A stretch of 64,000 nucleotides of DNA, from positions 62,001-126,000 of the forward strand of contig CAZEAN010000001.1 in NCBI GenBank assembly GCA_964510225.1, in the 5' to 3' direction. Within the stretch, counting starts at the first letter, position 1, and every line of letters starts with the position of its first letter. The stretch comes from CAZEAN01 sp964510225. Its GTDB lineage: Bacteria > Planctomycetota > Planctomycetia > Isosphaerales > Isosphaeraceae. The notes below the pieces were generated by a model. That model did no database searches and was not told the origin of the DNA. It saw nothing but the letters and a program-made list of their open reading frames with translations. Made by a program: the position numbers and the translations under genes. Below, in pieces: positions 61,879 to 64,000 of this stretch.

Positions 61879-64000
61879 TTGCGATTCGGGAGCCTCGGAC
61901 TCACCATCGCATTGGTCGTAATCACGATACCGGGGAGCATCGGCTGTCGGAGCGTCCCAGGTACGGGAGCCGTCCGTAACGCCAGAATCGGAGACGTCGA
62001 TCGTCTCAGCAGCCTGCCCGAACCGGTCGAGGGAGCGACCCGTTCCTCCGAAGGTCCGGACGGGATTTCGAGTTCCGTTGGCCCACCACCGGGTACGATT
62101 GCCCCGTCGGCTCCGGCAGTCGTCGCATCCGAGCCTCAGTCTGGACGGATTGAAGGGGCCGTTCTCGATGACCTTGGCCAACCAGTACCCGGTGCGCGGC
62201 TCGCTTTAATCTCCGATCAAGATGGAATCATCGACGGTCGGACGAAGTCGGACGGCACCTTTGGACTTTCTGGCTTGCAACCGGGTCGGAGCTACCGTCT
62301 CGTTGCGGAGTGGGACGACGGTCGACGATTACTCAGCGGCGCAGTGAGTGCGCAAGCTCCTGATCAAGTTCAGATCCGGTTGTCGCCGGATGGAACCGGA
62401 CGAGTTGGTGATGATTTCGACGAAGGACCAACCGATGGCGAGCCACCCTTAATCAGCTCGGAAACTGAACCCATTGATCTACTCGTCGGCTCACAAGGTC
62501 CTGCAAGGAAGATGAATCTCGAGGACCTCCCTGGTCAGCCAGGGCGATTGGGAAGCGAATCGATGGTGAATCAGGATCGGATCCGACCACGGACGCCTAC
62601 GACTCCGAGGTCGGGAGCGTGGTCAGAAGTATCTGGCGATTCAACCGGAGTGTCGTTCAAACGGACCTCAACCCGTGTCGATGGGTTTAACGAACCAGCG
62701 GAGCCGTCGACGATCGAGCCCCTGCAACCGATCCATGATCGATACACCCCAAGCGAACCAGAGTCAGATGCGCTGCAGGCACTGGAGCCGGAATCCTCTG
62801 AATATTCCAGCGATTCTGATCAGTCATCATTATCATTGGATCCTCGGGCTCTTCTTGATGTTGAGAATTCAACCGAGCTGGCCGATGCGGGGCAGTTGCT
62901 GGTCGATCAATTTGCTGACCTAGGCACGAACCGACCGCGAACCGTCCCTGATCAAATCGTGAGCGATCAACCCCCAGCCCTCTCCATCGCGGAGAACTCA
63001 AGCCCTGGGATCCTTGAACCGAGTCGAGTGATCGAGCCCGAAGCAACCGCACTCGATTCATACAGTGATCCCTTTGACACCGTACTCGACGCACGATCGA
63101 GCGAACGGTCCAATGATCAATCGGAACAACTAGAAATCGCGCTTGCTTCGTCAGAGTCGAATCCACCGGGTGGCTTCAGTATTGCTCGAGAGTCGAGCGT
63201 ACCGTTACTCCCGACGGAAGGGGTGCTGCGCGAAGCGCTCCCTGATTCGATTCCCGCACGAGGTTCGACAACGCGGATTCTTGAACCGCCCCCCCGACGG
63301 ATTCTCAGCCCGCCGACTGCTGTCGATTCCAACGTTGGGGACGTTCCTGGGAACAGGAGACCGAGCGCCCCGGTGATACCGAACGAGGCTGAGCTGTTGG
63401 CGTCCGATCGGCAGCGATCGCGTCCGACGTTCGAATCAGATCGCCAGATTCCTCCGGTGCCCGATGTTCCGACACGTTCCCGATCGATCGGATATAGCGA
63501 CGACTCCTTTCCCACTAGGGAAGATATCGTGAACGGGTTCCAGCCCGTCCTCGACCAGCCTGATCTTGTCCCCAGTAACCCAGCATCGCGCCCAATTCCT
63601 CCGGGGCCTCCGACGTTATGGAAGGATGTGGAACAGCCCTTTGAAGATGCCCCAGTCGATGCCTTAAGCCGGACGTCGAACACGATCATTGCGGACGTTG
63701 AGGATGACGAAGAAGACCCCTCGCGCGGACCGAGGCGATGGTTGCGGGCAGTCTCCCAACGGTTCGATCGCTCCGATCGCTCGACAACTGACCAAAGATC
63801 TGGACCTGTCGTACCCTTCTGTTCTTTTGATTACGAGCGGCAAATCCTCGAGGAATTTGAGCTACCCGACCTTGAAGGGAACTCCTTCCGCCTCACCAAG
63901 AGCGGGGACGCGGAACTTGTCCTGCTCTACTTTTGGGGAAGCTGGTACGAGCCTTCGGTTAAGCTGCTGCCCTGGCTCGCGGGTTTGCAGAGCCGCTACC
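61879..64000 (+). CDS. Lipoprotein with regulatory beta-sandwich and thioredoxin-like domain lacking active-site cysteines (3' partial)
   Basis: A frame of more than 700 codons open to the window end. It starts at a TTG (61879), because an in-frame TAA lies at 61864 and no earlier ATG exists. A signal with lipobox (VVITIPGSIGC) is followed by a carboxypeptidase-regulatory-like repeat (IEGAVLDDLGQPVPGARLAL, GTFGLSGLQPGRSYRLVAEW), a Pro/Ser/Asp-rich disordered linker of about 450 residues, then a TlpA/AhpC-like thioredoxin fold (FELPDLEGNSFRL, LVLLYFWGSWYEPSVKLLPWL). The usual WCxxC is WYEPS, so both active cysteines are missing. GGGG precedes the start at modest spacing. Confidence 0.8.
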   Translation, partial: MRFGSLGLTIALVVITIPGSIGCRSVPGTGAVRNARIGDVDRLSSLPEPVEGATRSSEGPDGISSSVGPPPGTIAPSAPAVVASEPQSGRIEGAVLDDLGQPVPGARLALISDQDGIIDGRTKSDGTFGLSGLQPGRSYRLVAEWDDGRRLLSGAVSAQAPDQVQIRLSPDGTGRVGDDFDEGPTDGEPPLISSETEPIDLLVGSQGPARKMNLEDLPGQPGRLGSESMVNQDRIRPRTPTTPRSGAWSEVSGDSTGVSFKRTSTRVDGFNEPAEPSTIEPLQPIHDRYTPSEPESDALQALEPESSEYSSDSDQSSLSLDPRALLDVENSTELADAGQLLVDQFADLGTNRPRTVPDQIVSDQPPALSIAENSSPGILEPSRVIEPEATALDSYSDPFDTVLDARSSERSNDQSEQLEIALASSESNPPGGFSIARESSVPLLPTEGVLREALPDSIPARGSTTRILEPPPRRILSPPTAVDSNVGDVPGNRRPSAPVIPNEAELLASDRQRSRPTFESDRQIPPVPDVPTRSRSIGYSDDSFPTREDIVNGFQPVLDQPDLVPSNPASRPIPPGPPTLWKDVEQPFEDAPVDALSRTSNTIIADVEDDEEDPSRGPRRWLRAVSQRFDRSDRSTTDQRSGPVVPFCSFDYERQILEEFELPDLEGNSFRLTKSGDAELVLLYFWGSWYEPSVKLLPWLAGLQSRY

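Noticed and set aside
1..64000. CRISPR arrays, transposons, prophage genes
   Set aside because: I saw no spaced direct repeats, no transposase or integrase motifs and no phage structural genes.

Overview
The window reads as a chromosomal segment of a planctomycete (Planctomycetota), probably free-living and aerobic or microaerobic. The strongest markers are a DUF1559 prepilin-like protein with a G|FTLIE leader, a Tat-exported DUF1501 protein, two eukaryote-like Ser/Thr kinases (one beside an ECF sigma factor), a PEP-CTERM-sorted protein, and tetrahydromethanopterin C1 genes (fae and a methylene-H4MPT dehydrogenase) in an otherwise bacterial gene set. Core genes (ligA, coaE, rho, ribH, rpsL, rpsG, argS, rsfS, split transketolase) are scattered among lineage-specific hypotheticals. 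I found no rRNA, tRNA, CRISPR array, transposase or prophage gene. All identifications rest on motifs and remembered family features; no database search was run.

Layout. 1-9 kb: 3' part of ligA, a membrane Ser/Thr kinase, coaE, rho, ribH, a CBM9-like protein and a small membrane protein. 8.7-13.3 kb (minus strand): two lipoproteins behind the DUF1559 protein, an HpaI-type aldolase and a polytopic membrane protein. 13.4-17.2 kb: a near-consensus sigma-70 promoter driving rpsL-rpsG, then a DUF6065-like gene, a sirtuin and a zinc-ribbon/coiled-coil gene in place of fusA/tuf. 17.2-23 kb: a lipoprotein divergent from a MoxR AAA+ ATPase with a 625-aa partner, a secreted DcrB/PsbP-like protein and a nitroreductase. 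23-31 kb: a YiiX-like papain-fold lipoprotein, a zinc-finger/kinase/TPR protein next to an ECF sigma factor, a zinc-ribbon protein, LarE, and a second ECF sigma factor with a membrane anti-sigma candidate.

31-36.5 kb is an accessory stretch: MBOAT acyltransferase, DUF1501 protein, a small ORF, a P460-type diheme cytochrome behind a cut-off cupin, then nearly 1 kb without a convincing gene. 36.5-40.2 kb holds the PEP-CTERM protein, a LpxL/HtrB-like acyltransferase and split transketolase. 40.3-51.1 kb is a surface-polysaccharide locus: initiating sugar-phosphate transferase and GT2 on the minus strand; GT2, a GT39-like membrane protein, two large paralogous membrane proteins and a GT4 on the plus strand. 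51-57.4 kb: an uncharacterised pair, rsfS, argS and a beta-propeller diheme cytochrome, closed by a clear bidirectional terminator.

57.5-64 kb: a secreted endonuclease/phosphatase-family gene cut from its signal peptide by an in-frame TAG, an ATP-grasp gene divergent from fae and the methylene-H4MPT dehydrogenase gene, and a 5' partial gene for a lipoprotein with a carboxypeptidase-regulatory domain, a long disordered linker and a thioredoxin-like domain lacking both active-site cysteines. The observations most worth following are the in-frame TAG, S12 Arg88 (the K88R streptomycin-resistance position), the anti-sigma-like zinc finger fused to a kinase beside an ECF gene, the MoxR partner without a visible VWA domain, and the divergent C1 genes.
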